Positions 50,864 through 60,119 of a DNA stretch of 64,000 nt are shown here, piece after piece (positions within the stretch are counted from its first letter, which is position 1; every line of letters begins with the position of its first letter). This DNA comes from Paractinoplanes ovalisporus (GTDB lineage Bacteria; Actinomycetota; Actinomycetes; Mycobacteriales; Micromonosporaceae), in assembly GCF_016834655.1 (NCBI RefSeq), contig NZ_JAENHP010000001.1, positions 1,178,001 through 1,242,000 on the forward strand. Direction: 5' to 3'. The notes under the pieces were generated by a model. The model was not told the origin of the DNA, ran no database searches, and saw only the letters and a list, made by a program, of their open reading frames with translations. A program made the position numbers and the translations under genes.

Positions 50864-53103
50864 CGTTGCGCGGTCAGCCACGCGGCGAGGGCGTCGCCGG
50901 GCATCGGGCGGGCGAAGTGGTAGCCCTGCCCGTAACGGCAGCCCATGTCGGCCAGGCAGCGGGCCTGATCGGCGGTCTCGATGCCCTCGGCCACCACGTG
51001 CAGCCGGAACGCCTGAGCCAGGCGGACCACGGCCTCGGCCACCGCGTACGCGTCGGGGTCGGTGTCGATGTCGGTGACGAACGAGCGGTCCATCTTCAGG
51101 GTGCTGACCGGCAGCGTACGCAGATAGCTCAACGCCGCGTAGCCGGTGCCGAAGTCGTCGATCGACAGGCCGATGCCCATGTCACGCAGAGCGCGCAGGC
51201 GGGACACGGTCAGCTCGTCGGGCTCGAGGACCACACTCTCGGTCAGCTCCAGCACGAGACGGTCGGCCGGGAAACCGGTCTCGTCCAGGATCCCGCGGAT
51301 GGTCTCGACGAGGTCGGCCTGCATGACCTGTCGGGCCGACAGGTTGACGCTCAGCCGTACGGGCTCGGCCTCGGGAATCTCCGCCCGCCACGCGGCCGCC
51401 TGCCGGCACGCGTCGCGCAGCACCCATTCGCCGATCGGGATCACCGCGCCGGTCTCCTCGGCCAGCTCGATAAACGCGCCCGGCATGAGCAGGCCCCGGG
51501 TCGGGTGGTTCCAGCGCACCAGGGCCTCGACCGACAGGCTGTCGCCGCCGGCCAGCCCCACGACCGGCTGGAAATGCACGACCAGCTCGTCGTTCTCCAC
51601 GGCCCGCCGCAGCTCGGCGTCGCGGGCGTTGGTGTCCAGCTCGGGTGAGTAGACGCGGTAGCTGCCCCGGCCGGAACGCTTCACCGCGTACATGGCGGCG
51701 TCGGCGTGCGCCATGAGCTGCACGGTGTCGGCGACGGTCTCGTCCCGGAACGCGACGCCGATGCTGGCCTCCACGCTCAGCACGACGTCGCCGAAGATGA
51801 CCGGCGTGTGCAGCGCGTCGACCAGCCGCTGCGCGATGCCGTCGGCGGCGGCCCGGCTCGGCAGCGCGGGCAGCACGATGGCGAACTCGTCCCCGCCCAG
51901 CCGGCCCGCCGTGTCGCCGGACCGGATCACCGTACGCAGCGCGGTCGCGACCGCCTTGAGCACGGCGTCACCGGCCTCGTGCCCGTACGCGTCGTTGATC
52001 GGTTTGAAGCGGTCGAGGTCGATCAGCAGGATCGCGCCGTGCCGGCCCTCGCGGAGGGGCTGCCGGGTCAGCTCGTCCAGGCGTTCGGCGATCAGCGCCC
52101 GGTTGGACAGGCCGGTGAGCGGGTCGGTGACGGCGAGGCGGCGGTTCTCGCGCTGCGCGTACATCTGCCGGGCGATCACCAGCGAGGTCAGCGCGACGGC
52201 ACCGAGGATCATGCCGCCCATCGGATAGAGCGACTCCCTCCGGGCGGCAAAGGCGAGCAGCCCGTACGCGAGCGCGACCGCCACGTACGGCAGCCAGCCC
52301 AGCCGGCCGCGACGGCCCCGGCTCGCGGGCTCGGCCCGGTCGTTCTGGACGAGCCGGCGGTGCACGGCGAGCAGCGACAGGAAGGCGCCGGCCGCCCACA
52401 GCACGAACGGCCAGGTGCCCGGCTCGAAGGCCACCCCGAATTGCACGTACGCGATGGTGTAGGTGCTGTCGGCGACCACTTTGAGCGCCATCGACCCACC
52501 CAGCAGCCCCACCGCGGCGTCCTCGGGGCGGCGCAGCAGAAGCGTGATGAGTGCGAACACGAGCAGCAGGTCGAGCACCGGCACCGCGGTCGAGAAGATG
52601 ATCACCTCGGGGTCGGCCCCGGGCGTCTGCGCGATCGGCCCGATCTCCAGGTACCAGAGCATCATGCAGGCGCCGGCCACGACGATCAGCGAGTCGATGA
52701 GCATCTTGAACCGCTCGGCCCGGCTCCGCCGCGCGACCGGGAACACCAGGAGCCCCGCGACGACGAGCGGGATGGCCGCCGCGTAGAGGTAGTCGGAAAC
52801 GGCGGGATAGGACGGCATCTCCAGGACGAAGTTCTGCGCCAGCGAGACCGAGTGCGCCACCACCTGCACCGCGAACGAGGCCTCGAACAGCAGCCAGGCG
52901 CGGCGCTCCCGCCGGTCCAGGTCGCTCTTGCGCACCACCCGCCAGCCCAGCGCCGCGGTCAGCAGGGTGACCGGCAGATAGGCGAAGTCGTTGAGCATCT
53001 TCGCCTGGGCGTCACTGCCCCAGCCGGTGAGGTACTGGACGAGGATCGCCCCGAGCAGAACCCCCGACCCCCAGACGGCCGCACGCAGATAGCCCACGAC
53101 CAC
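50836..53103 (-). CDS. Membrane GGDEF-EAL cyclic di-GMP protein
   Basis: This 755-aa protein has about nine N-terminal helices (residues 1-310), then GGDEF (TDPLTGLSNRALI, LLIDLDRFKPINDAYGH, GRLGGDEFAIVL) and EAL (VEALVRWNHPTRG, LSVNLSARQ, LELTESVVLE, SIDDFGTGYAALSYL). Key residues of both catalytic domains are present, so synthesis and hydrolysis are both possible. The start is set at GTG 53103 with GGAGGG upstream; GTG 53097 is close. Its 3' end overlaps the convergent GT2 gene by 28 bp. Confidence 0.93.
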   Translation of the reverse strand: MVVGYLRAAVWGSGVLLGAILVQYLTGWGSDAQAKMLNDFAYLPVTLLTAALGWRVVRKSDLDRRERRAWLLFEASFAVQVVAHSVSLAQNFVLEMPSYPAVSDYLYAAAIPLVVAGLLVFPVARRSRAERFKMLIDSLIVVAGACMMLWYLEIGPIAQTPGADPEVIIFSTAVPVLDLLLVFALITLLLRRPEDAAVGLLGGSMALKVVADSTYTIAYVQFGVAFEPGTWPFVLWAAGAFLSLLAVHRRLVQNDRAEPASRGRRGRLGWLPYVAVALAYGLLAFAARRESLYPMGGMILGAVALTSLVIARQMYAQRENRRLAVTDPLTGLSNRALIAERLDELTRQPLREGRHGAILLIDLDRFKPINDAYGHEAGDAVLKAVATALRTVIRSGDTAGRLGGDEFAIVLPALPSRAAADGIAQRLVDALHTPVIFGDVVLSVEASIGVAFRDETVADTVQLMAHADAAMYAVKRSGRGSYRVYSPELDTNARDAELRRAVENDELVVHFQPVVGLAGGDSLSVEALVRWNHPTRGLLMPGAFIELAEETGAVIPIGEWVLRDACRQAAAWRAEIPEAEPVRLSVNLSARQVMQADLVETIRGILDETGFPADRLVLELTESVVLEPDELTVSRLRALRDMGIGLSIDDFGTGYAALSYLRTLPVSTLKMDRSFVTDIDTDPDAYAVAEAVVRLAQAFRLHVVAEGIETADQARCLADMGCRYGQGYHFARPMPGDALAAWLTAQRQESVSFTR

Positions 53104-53179
53104 ATGATCGGCAGCCCTCCGCCCCGACTGTGGCCGCCTGGGTTGCAGCCAGGGTGCAGATTTGGCACATTCCCGCTTG

Positions 53180-53196
53180 TGTGATCTGTGATCACA
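53180..53196. promoter_or_regulatory. Palindromic operator upstream of the MFS-FAD-DapA operon
   Basis: TGTGATCACA (53187-53196) is a perfect palindrome, preceded by the direct half-site TGTGATC at 53180. It lies 69 bp before the MFS start. The GntR-FCD regulator at the end of the operon is a plausible ligand. TGTGA-N7-TCACA spacing is one base longer than a Crp/GlxR site. Confidence 0.5.
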
Positions 53197-53264
53197 TCTT
53201 AGCTTGGGTGTAGCGCTCCGGAAACGCTTGTCCTCGGAACCCTCCCGTATCGGATGGACAACGC

Positions 53265-54635
53265 ATGTCACACACACTCGACGACGCCGCCCTGACGCCC
53301 TTCCACAAACGACTCGCCCTGCTCTCGTCCGGGGGCCCGTTCCTCGACGGCTACATCCTCAGCATCATCGGCGTGGCCATGATCCAGCTGACCCCCGACC
53401 TCGGCCTCACCACCAACGAACAGGGGCTGGTCAGCGCGGTCGCCCTGATCGGCATCTTCTTCGGCGCCTTCCTCGGCGGGTGGCTGACCGACCGGTTCGG
53501 CCGGCATCTGCTCTTCACCATCGATCTCGTCGCGCTCGTCGCCTGTTCCGTGGCCCAGGCCTTCGTCAACGACGTCTGGTGGCTGATCGGGCTGCGCCTG
53601 CTCATCGGCATCGCCGTGGGCGCCGACTATCCGATCGCCACCTCGCTGCTGGCCGAGTTCACCCCACGCCGCTGGCGGGGCAAACTGCTCGGCGCGTACG
53701 TCTGCATGTGGTTCGTGGGCGCCGCCGCCGCGTACGTCGCGGGGCAGTTCCTGCTGACCGTCGACGGGGGCTGGCGCTGGATGCTGGCCAGCGCCGCCCT
53801 GCCCGGCCTGGTCATCATCCTGCTGCGGATGGGCACCCCTGAGTCGCCGCGCTGGCTGGCCAAGCGGGGCCGCACCGACGAGGCCAACGCGGTGCTGACC
53901 AAGGTCTACGGCCCCGGTGTCACCGTCGCCGACCTGGGCGAGGAAACCGGCCGCAACGTCGGCGTGGGTGCGATGCTGCGCTCCGGCTACGGCAAACGGA
54001 TGGCCTTCATCACCCTGTTCTGGACCTGTTCGATCATCCCGCTGTTCGCCGTGTACGCGTTCGGGCCGGCCATCCTCGAGGCCCTCGACCTCGGCGGCGA
54101 CCTGGCCCACATCGGCTCGGCCGTCATCACCGTCCTGTTCCTCGTCGGCTGTGTCGTCGCCGTGTTCCTGGTCGACCGGATCGGGCGGCGCCGGCTGATC
54201 CTGCACAGCTTCGGGTGGAGCGCTGTCGCGCTCGTCGGCCTCGGCCTGGCCACCGGCGCGAGCCCGTGGCTGATCATGGCGCTGTTCGCCGCGTACGCCG
54301 TCCTCATCGGGGGCACGCAGATCCTGCAGTGGGTCTATCCGAACGAGCTGTTCCCGACCGAGATCCGCGGGTCGGCGGTCGGGCTCGCCTCGTCGCTGAG
54401 CCGGATCGGCGCCGCCGTCGGCACCTACCTCGTCCCGCTCGCCCTCACCGGACTCGGCATCGGCACCACGATGCTCATCGGCGGCGCCGTCACGCTGGCC
54501 GGCCTGCTCGTCTCGCTGGCCTGGGCGCCGGAGACCCGCGGCATGACCCTCGCCGAGAGCGCGGCATTGACCAACACCACTTCCCCCGTACGGGGAAGCC
54601 TGCGCGTCACCACTGTGAAGGGAAGGCACTCATGA
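53265..54635 (+). CDS. MFS transporter, sugar/organic-acid porter type
   Basis: This 456-aa, 12-helix transporter has the MFS motifs GGWLTDRFGRH after helix 2 and FLVDRIGRRRL in the second half. PESPRWLAKRGR is the sugar-porter signature after helix 6, and YPNELFPTEIRGSAVG follows helix 10. It is the first gene of a five-gene plus operon with an FAD oxidoreductase and a DapA-type lyase, so it probably imports the substrate they degrade. Confidence 0.93.
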   Translation: MSHTLDDAALTPFHKRLALLSSGGPFLDGYILSIIGVAMIQLTPDLGLTTNEQGLVSAVALIGIFFGAFLGGWLTDRFGRHLLFTIDLVALVACSVAQAFVNDVWWLIGLRLLIGIAVGADYPIATSLLAEFTPRRWRGKLLGAYVCMWFVGAAAAYVAGQFLLTVDGGWRWMLASAALPGLVIILLRMGTPESPRWLAKRGRTDEANAVLTKVYGPGVTVADLGEETGRNVGVGAMLRSGYGKRMAFITLFWTCSIIPLFAVYAFGPAILEALDLGGDLAHIGSAVITVLFLVGCVVAVFLVDRIGRRRLILHSFGWSAVALVGLGLATGASPWLIMALFAAYAVLIGGTQILQWVYPNELFPTEIRGSAVGLASSLSRIGAAVGTYLVPLALTGLGIGTTMLIGGAVTLAGLLVSLAWAPETRGMTLAESAALTNTTSPVRGSLRVTTVKGRHS

Positions 54636-55993
54636 GGGACGTCATCGTGGTCGGCGGTGGGCTGGCCGGGCTGTCCGCCGCGTGGCGACTGCGGCACCAC
54701 GACACCGTGCTGCTCGAATCCGGTCACCGGGCCGGGGGCCGGATCCGCTCGGAACGACGCGGTCAGTACTGGCTGAACTGGGGCGGGCACGTCTTCGCGG
54801 GATCGGGATCGTCGACCGACGCCCTGCTCTCCGAGGTGGGCATCACCGCCGCCCAGGTGCCGGGCTTCCTGGCCGGGCTGTCGATGAACGGCCGGCTGCT
54901 GCTGGACGGCCGCATCGAGTCGTACCCGTTCCGCATCCCCATGCCGATGTCGTCGCGCCTCGCCCTGATCAAGGCCGGTCTCAAGGTCGGGCGTCAGGTC
55001 CTGCGGTACGCGAGCATCGTGCGCCAGCGTCCCGGCGAGCACCCGGCGGCCCGGCAGCAGCGGATCTACGACTTCGAGAACGGGCGCAGCTTCGCCGACT
55101 TCGTGGGCGACCTCCCCGAAGACGCGGAAGCGCTGTTCCGGCCTACGGTGACCCGGTCGGCGGCCGATCCGCACGAGCTCTCGGCCGGCGCCGGCATCGG
55201 CTACTTCAGCCTGGTCTGGAACATCGGCCAGGGCCTGAACCGGGGCATCGTCGGTGGCCCGTCCACGCTGACCGAGGGCATCGCGGCCGCGCTGGGCGAC
55301 CGCGTCGAGCTCGGGGCCGAGGTCGTCGAGATCGTGCACAAGCGCGACTCGGTGGTGGTGCGGTACCGGCGGGACGGCGCGGACGAAGAGATCGAGGCCC
55401 GGTACGTCGTCCTGGCCACTCCGGCCACCGTCAGTCACCGCGTCGCGGTCGACCTTCCTCACGACGTACGGGAAGCTCTGGGAAAGATTGTCTATGGGCC
55501 GTATGTGAGCGCGGCGTTCCTCACGGACGAGACTGCCCCGCGGCCGTGGGACAAGGCGTATGCGATCGCCACCCCCAAGCGGTCCTTCAACATCGTGCTC
55601 AACCAGGCCAGCCTCGTACGGGGAAGTGAGACCGCGCGGCAGCCCGGCGGAAGCATCATGACGTTCTCGCCCGCCAGCCTGGCCCGCAAGCTGCTCGCGC
55701 GTAGCGACGAGGAGATCGTCGACATCTACACCCGCGACCTCGACCAGGTGCTCGGCTCCGGCTTCGGCGCTTCGGTGGCCGAGGCTCAGGTGCAGCGCTG
55801 GGAGACCGGCGCCCCCTACTGCTTCCCGGGCCGCGGCGCTTTGCAGCCGGCCCTGATGCGCCGGGGCAGCCGCGTGCTGCTGGCCGGCGACTACCTCGGC
55901 ACGCTCTACACCGAGACGGCCATCCAGACCGGATTCGCGGCCGCCCAGGAGGTCGCGAGCCAGCTCGCCACACTGAAGGAGACAGCCCGATGA
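54632..55993 (+). CDS. FAD-dependent flavin amine oxidoreductase
   Basis: This 453-aa oxidoreductase of the amine-oxidase/protoporphyrinogen-oxidase superfamily has the dinucleotide motif VIVVGGGLAGLSAAWRL, the GG motif SGHRAGGRIRSE, and a C-terminal FAD segment RVLLAGDYLGTLYTETAIQTG. ATGA overlaps link it to the MFS gene and to the lyase gene. In this context it is likely a catabolic enzyme acting on the imported compound rather than a haem enzyme. Confidence 0.9.
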   Translation: MRDVIVVGGGLAGLSAAWRLRHHDTVLLESGHRAGGRIRSERRGQYWLNWGGHVFAGSGSSTDALLSEVGITAAQVPGFLAGLSMNGRLLLDGRIESYPFRIPMPMSSRLALIKAGLKVGRQVLRYASIVRQRPGEHPAARQQRIYDFENGRSFADFVGDLPEDAEALFRPTVTRSAADPHELSAGAGIGYFSLVWNIGQGLNRGIVGGPSTLTEGIAAALGDRVELGAEVVEIVHKRDSVVVRYRRDGADEEIEARYVVLATPATVSHRVAVDLPHDVREALGKIVYGPYVSAAFLTDETAPRPWDKAYAIATPKRSFNIVLNQASLVRGSETARQPGGSIMTFSPASLARKLLARSDEEIVDIYTRDLDQVLGSGFGASVAEAQVQRWETGAPYCFPGRGALQPALMRRGSRVLLAGDYLGTLYTETAIQTGFAAAQEVASQLATLKETAR

Positions 55994-56868
55994 CCCGGCC
56001 ACTCCGCGGGATCCTGACCGCGCTCGCCACCCCCTTCCGGCCCGACGGCACGCTCGACGAGACCCGCTTGCGGGCCCTGGTCGACCGCTCGATCGACGGC
56101 GGCGTGCACGGCGTCGTGGTGTGCGGCTCGACCGGCGAGTTCAGCACCCTGAGCAGCGACGAGCGCCGGTACGCGACCGAGGTCGTCGTCGACCAGGCGG
56201 CGGGCCGGGTGCCGGTGGTCGCCCAGACCGGCGCCACCAGCACGTCCGAGGCCATCCGGCTGTCCCGGCATGCGCAGGCGGCCGGGGTCGACGTGGTCAT
56301 GCCGGTCGCGCCGTACTACGAGCCGCTGTCGGTCGCCGAGACGCTGACCTATCTGCGGGCTGTCGCCGCTGCGGTCGACATCCCCGTGATGATCTACAAC
56401 CTGCCGATGGCGACCGGCGTCGACCTCGCCCCCGACGTGGTCGGCGCGCTGGCCCGCGAGGTCCCGAACATCAACTACATCAAGAACACCACGACCGACA
56501 TGGCCCAGTCGGCGCAGCTGATCCACAACCACGGCGAGGTCATCGCGACCTTCGTCGGCTGGGACAGCCTGCTGCTGGCGGCCCTGGTCGAGGGCGCGGC
56601 CGGCGTGATGGCCGGAACGGCCAACATCGTTCCCGCACGGCTGGTGGCGGTCCATGACGCCGTACGGAAGGGGGATCTCGACCTGGCCCGGAACGAGTGG
56701 TCGAAGGTCTACCCGCTGATCGACGCGATCATGGCCCGGCCGTTCATCCCCGCCGTCAAGGCGGCACTGACCGCAGCCGGTTTCCCCGTCGGCCCGCCCC
56801 GCGCTCCCGTGGCCGCACTGACCGAAACCGAGGCCGACCTCATCATCAAGCTGGCCGCGGCACTGTGA
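55990..56868 (+). CDS. DapA-family aldolase/lyase
   Basis: This 292-aa TIM-barrel Schiff-base enzyme has GSTGEFSTLS (46-55), Tyr136 in IYNLP and catalytic Lys165 in YIKNTTTD. The family includes dihydrodipicolinate synthase, N-acetylneuraminate lyase and keto-deoxy-sugar aldolases. The catabolic neighbours favour an aldolase/lyase splitting a 2-keto acid. It is coupled on both sides (ATGA, GTGA). Confidence 0.92.
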   Translation: MTRPLRGILTALATPFRPDGTLDETRLRALVDRSIDGGVHGVVVCGSTGEFSTLSSDERRYATEVVVDQAAGRVPVVAQTGATSTSEAIRLSRHAQAAGVDVVMPVAPYYEPLSVAETLTYLRAVAAAVDIPVMIYNLPMATGVDLAPDVVGALAREVPNINYIKNTTTDMAQSAQLIHNHGEVIATFVGWDSLLLAALVEGAAGVMAGTANIVPARLVAVHDAVRKGDLDLARNEWSKVYPLIDAIMARPFIPAVKAALTAAGFPVGPPRAPVAALTETEADLIIKLAAAL

Positions 56869-57476
56869 TCGCCCTGGAGCTGACCGGCATCTTCGCCTTC
56901 GCGGTCTCGGGCGCGCTCACGGCGATCCGCCGGCAGTTCGACGTAGTCGGCATCGTGCTGCTGGCCGGGATCACGGCGCTGGGCGGCGGAGTGGCTCGCG
57001 ATGTGCTCATCGGGGCCACCCCGCCGGCCGCGTTCTCCCACCTGGGCTATTTCGTGACACCGGTAGTCGCGGCGGCGGTCACGTTCTTCGCCCACCCCGC
57101 GTTCGAGCGCCTCAATACAGCGGTGCTCGTCTTCGACGCGGCCGGCCTCGGCTTGTTCTGCGTGCTAGGGACCATCAAGGCGCTCGAGTACGGCCTGAGC
57201 CCGCTCCCGGCCGCCGCGCTCGGAGTGCTCACGGGCGTCGGCGGCGGCGTTCTGCGTGACGTCATCGCCCGCGACATCCCCGCGCTGGTACGTCCCGACG
57301 CGGAGCTGTACGCCGTACCCGCCGTGGCCGGCACCCTGATCGTGGCCGCCTTCTGGGAGCTGAACATCCGTACGCCGTGGGCTTTCGCAGGGGTTGTGGT
57401 GATGATCTTCGCAGTCCGCGTGGTGGCGCTGGCCCGAGGCTGGCGAGCACCCACGGCCAGGCCTTTTATACTTTGA
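56865..57476 (+). CDS. TRIC-type cation channel (UPF0126/YadS family)
   Basis: This 203-aa membrane protein has two repeats of three helices, each with a Gly-rich kinked motif (LGGGVARDVLIG and GVGGGVLRDVIARDIP) characteristic of bacterial trimeric intracellular cation channels. GTG 56865 overlaps the lyase stop. Its role in this operon is unclear; it may balance charge during uptake. Confidence 0.92.
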   Translation: MIALELTGIFAFAVSGALTAIRRQFDVVGIVLLAGITALGGGVARDVLIGATPPAAFSHLGYFVTPVVAAAVTFFAHPAFERLNTAVLVFDAAGLGLFCVLGTIKALEYGLSPLPAAALGVLTGVGGGVLRDVIARDIPALVRPDAELYAVPAVAGTLIVAAFWELNIRTPWAFAGVVVMIFAVRVVALARGWRAPTARPFIL

Positions 57477-57481
57477 CGGTG
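57467..57481 (+). promoter_or_regulatory. Leaderless promoter of the GntR gene
   Basis: TATACT (57467-57472) ends six bases before the GTG at 57479, so the message should begin at the start codon. It overlaps the end of the TRIC gene, giving the regulator its own promoter inside the operon. Confidence 0.6.
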
Positions 57482-58165
57482 GCCATCCCGAAGCGCGCGG
57501 AACCGTCGCTGCTGACCGACCAGGTCTACAGCGCCCTCCGCGAAGCCATCATGAGCGGCGACCTGCCACCCGGCAGCCGCCTGCGCATCCGAGACCTGGC
57601 CGCCCAGGTCGGCACAAGCGTCATGCCGGTGCGCGAGGCGATACGCCGGTTAGAGGAGGCCGGCCTGGCCGAAAGCGTCCCGCACAAGGGGGCGGTGGTC
57701 AAAGGGCTGACGTTGGCGGAGCTGGCGCACGTCTACGATGTGCGGCGGTTGCTCGAGGTGGAGGCCGCCCGACTGGGCAGTGCCCAGATGTCGCCGGCCG
57801 AGGTGGCCGCGATGCAGACGGAGCTGGACCTTATGCGCACGGCCATTGCTGAGCATCGGGTGGTGGCCTATTTGGACCACGACGAGGCTCTGTTGACGAT
57901 CCTCTACCGAGCCGCCGGCAATCCGGTTCTGGTCGATACGATTCGGTCGCTCTGGGAGCATTGCCGGGCATACAAGATCGTGGGCGCTCAGGCGGCCCTT
58001 GATGTTCCGGGTGACGATTCGTTGTGGCGTTACCAGCAGAGTCTGGTGGAGGCCGCTCGCAGCCATGACAGCGAGGCGGGGGCGGCCGCGAGCAACGAGT
58101 CTTTGCTCGACGCCACCGCGCGGATAAAGGCCCAGTTGGCGGCGCAGGACCCCGACGCCGCCTGA
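57479..58165 (+). CDS. GntR-family transcriptional regulator, FCD type
   Basis: This 228-aa regulator has an N-terminal winged helix (LTDQVYSALREAIMSGDLPPG, MPVREAIRRLEEAGLAES) and a helical FCD ligand domain with its metal-binding pattern (DHDEALLTILYRAAGN, LVEAARSHD). FCD regulators respond to organic acids or sugar acids. It most likely represses the preceding MFS-FAD-DapA-TRIC operon, perhaps at the TGTGATCACA site. Confidence 0.93.
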   Translation: MAIPKRAEPSLLTDQVYSALREAIMSGDLPPGSRLRIRDLAAQVGTSVMPVREAIRRLEEAGLAESVPHKGAVVKGLTLAELAHVYDVRRLLEVEAARLGSAQMSPAEVAAMQTELDLMRTAIAEHRVVAYLDHDEALLTILYRAAGNPVLVDTIRSLWEHCRAYKIVGAQAALDVPGDDSLWRYQQSLVEAARSHDSEAGAAASNESLLDATARIKAQLAAQDPDAA

Positions 58166-58278
58166 CATCCGGGCCCACCGGCAGTGTTCGTGTCAGCAGT
58201 TCGGCGGGGAACGACCAGTAGCGTCGGCGATGGCGTTCGGCAGCGCGGGTAGCCTTCGACCGCAATGGCATCCGTGCA

Positions 58279-58303
58279 GGTTCGAGTCTCATCCGGCCTA
58301 CCA
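58279..58303 (+). other. tRNA 3'-end fragment, probable integration (att) site
   Basis: The 25 bp at 58279-58303 start GGTTCGAGTCTC and end GGCCTACCA, reading as a T-loop, T-stem 3' strand, acceptor strand and CCA. The matching 5' acceptor (AGGCCGG) and anticodon arm are absent upstream, so this is only a 3' fragment. Such duplicated tRNA ends mark att sites of integrative elements; a decayed integrase gene follows directly. Confidence 0.6.
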
Positions 58304-58309
58304 AGCTAG

Positions 58310-59216
58310 GCGTTGCGCGAACCGCCTCATCGGTTCGGGCGACCGGAAGACCGGGATGACCTTCTCGTCGTCGCTGATCCGGATTTCGGCGATGAGCTGT
58401 TCTATGGGCGCCTTGCGCTCGGCCGAGCTAACCTCGGCGACGACGTGTGCCAGATATTCCCGGATCCGGTCGAGCGTAGCGGGCGATGGTGCTGCGGGTT
58501 CGTCTTCGATGGCATCGGCGATCTCGTCCCGGGTGGGCGGCGAGCGTGTCGATTTCGGTACGCAGTTCGCGTAGTCGTTGACCAGCGTCGGCTTCGTCCA
58601 TGGTCCCCTTCTCGAATGCTGCCCGGTAGCGGTCGCGAGCTGTGGTTATAGCGGTGATGGCGGTTTCGATGCGTCGAGTTCGCCGCGCCGGTCGGCGTTG
58701 GCGGTGCGGTGTTTGGTACCGGGCTCGTGTGATGGCGTCGGCGATGAGCCGGTCGGCGTCGCGGTAGATAGCAAGTGCAGTACCGGTAGAAGCGGCTACG
58801 GCCTTGGCCGAGGTGCAGGTGTACATGTTCCCGCAGTCGGGGCAGATGATCAGGCCGGTGAGGTGGTAGTCGGAATCGTTCATGGCTCGCTGGTTGTGGG
58901 CGTCGGTGCGGGTGTCGGCCATGTCGCGGACGCGGCGCCAGGTCTCGCGGTCGATGAGAGCTCGTGGCATCTGTGACATGGACGTCGTTGTAGACGACAT
59001 CACCGGTATAGGCGGGTTTTCGAGGATGCGGCCGATGGTCATGCCGAACCACGTCTTGCCGAGGCGGTTGGCGATGCCGCGTTGGTTGAGTTCGTCGGCG
59101 ATCGGCGCTTCAAATGGGTACCGGACCAGCTTCTGAATCTGGGGTTCTACCTGGTAGCCGTAGGGGCATGCCCGACCGGGCAGCGCCTTGCCGCTTCGCT
59201 CCCGGCGTGGGCCCAT
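58310..59216 (-). pseudogene. Decayed large serine recombinase (integrase)
   Basis: Fragments in several minus-strand frames carry the recombinase domain and zinc ribbon of large serine integrases. They include PYGYQVE, ADELNQRGIANRLGKTW, GMTIGRILENP, AYTGDVVYNDVHVTD, LIDRETWRRVRDMADTRT and LIICPDCGNMYTCTSAKG. The catalytic resolvase N-terminus is missing and the frame shifts at least twice. It is inactive. Its C-terminal end faces the tRNA fragment, as expected for an integrase beside its att site. 59217-59336 shows nothing. Confidence 0.8.
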
Positions 59217-59336
59217 CGGCCGCCTGGCGCTTCGATACTGAGCACGACGAAGACCCCCGCGTTCTCGAACTCGAGAACAGGCGGGGGTTGCTAATTCCAG
59301 TCCAGGAAGGCGAGTACAACGAGGCGGCGAGACCTT

Positions 59337-60119
59337 CTACAACGCGCCGATGACCGATCCGTCGTCACCCCAGCTAAGTTGGCTGAGATCAGCGGCATAC
59401 GCCGACTCTACGAAGGCGAAGGTCACTTCATCCGCTCGCAAAGCTCGAATAGACGACGGAGTCCCTAACTCCTGAGGAATCTCCAATACTGCGTCCGCCA
59501 GCCACTCTCGTACAGCACCAGCGTCTGCGGTGTCCGTGATTACCGCAACCAAGGTGAATCGTCTCGGGTCATCGGACGGCGAGAACTCCATCAAGACGTC
59601 GCGAACGTTCACTCCGATCGCTCGGCGATTTTCGTTGCCAACTGCTTGAGCGATTGCGGTCGCAAGAGGCACCAAGTTGTCTGGGACGGCTGGCCGGCTA
59701 TACCGGTTCCCGAGCCAGGTCTTAAGTGCCAGAACCCGGTCAGGGCGCAATGAGTACAGTCGCTCGACACCAACCCCTTCGGCAAGGGCTCGCGGGGAGA
59801 TGAAAGCAGACGGCTTGTCGTCGACGATGTAGTGGCCGTGCTCGTCATCGACGAGCAGCTTCCGCGCCCTGATACCCCACTTATCAGGTGGACTGTCTTT
59901 CAGGACTTGCCTCAGCTCAACCTTTGGAGCATTGTCATTCACCCGCGCCCGAAACAAGTTGCAGTCCTGCGTCGCGATGATCCAAGTATCGCCGACTGCG
60001 ACGCCCTCCTTCAAAGATCGCGCCTTGTGATCCCATCCCCAGAATCCTACCGACAGCTGTGCGCCGAAGACAGAACCCTGTCGCCATCCTAGCGAGTAGA
60101 GGGTTTCAGTCGTCATCAT
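59337..60119 (-). CDS. Uncharacterised 260-aa protein of a three-gene island module
   Basis: I do not recognise a named family. The N-terminal half has a compact beta-rich pattern (LYSLGWRQGSVFGAQL, DTWIIATQDCNLFRA, VELRQVLK) that resembles small proteins annotated as handling an uncertain ligand. The segment VLALKTWLGNRYSRPAVPDNLV follows, and the C-terminal half is mixed alpha/beta (RFTLVAVITDTADAGAVREWLADAV). No signal or helix spans the membrane. ATG 60119 or 60116 overlaps the HTH gene by 11-14 bases. Base composition is less GC-rich than the host genes. Confidence 0.75.
   Translation of the reverse strand: MMTTETLYSLGWRQGSVFGAQLSVGFWGWDHKARSLKEGVAVGDTWIIATQDCNLFRARVNDNAPKVELRQVLKDSPPDKWGIRARKLLVDDEHGHYIVDDKPSAFISPRALAEGVGVERLYSLRPDRVLALKTWLGNRYSRPAVPDNLVPLATAIAQAVGNENRRAIGVNVRDVLMEFSPSDDPRRFTLVAVITDTADAGAVREWLADAVLEIPQELGTPSSIRALRADEVTFAFVESAYAADLSQLSWGDDGSVIGAL

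Noticed and set aside
53180..53196. Crp/GlxR-type site TGTGA-N6-TCACA
   Set aside because: The spacing is seven rather than six; the perfect TGTGATCACA palindrome is better explained as an operator for another dimeric regulator.
58230..58303. Complete tRNA gene
   Set aside because: Only the T-loop to CCA end is present. The preceding bases do not form the T-stem partner, anticodon arm or 5' acceptor strand.
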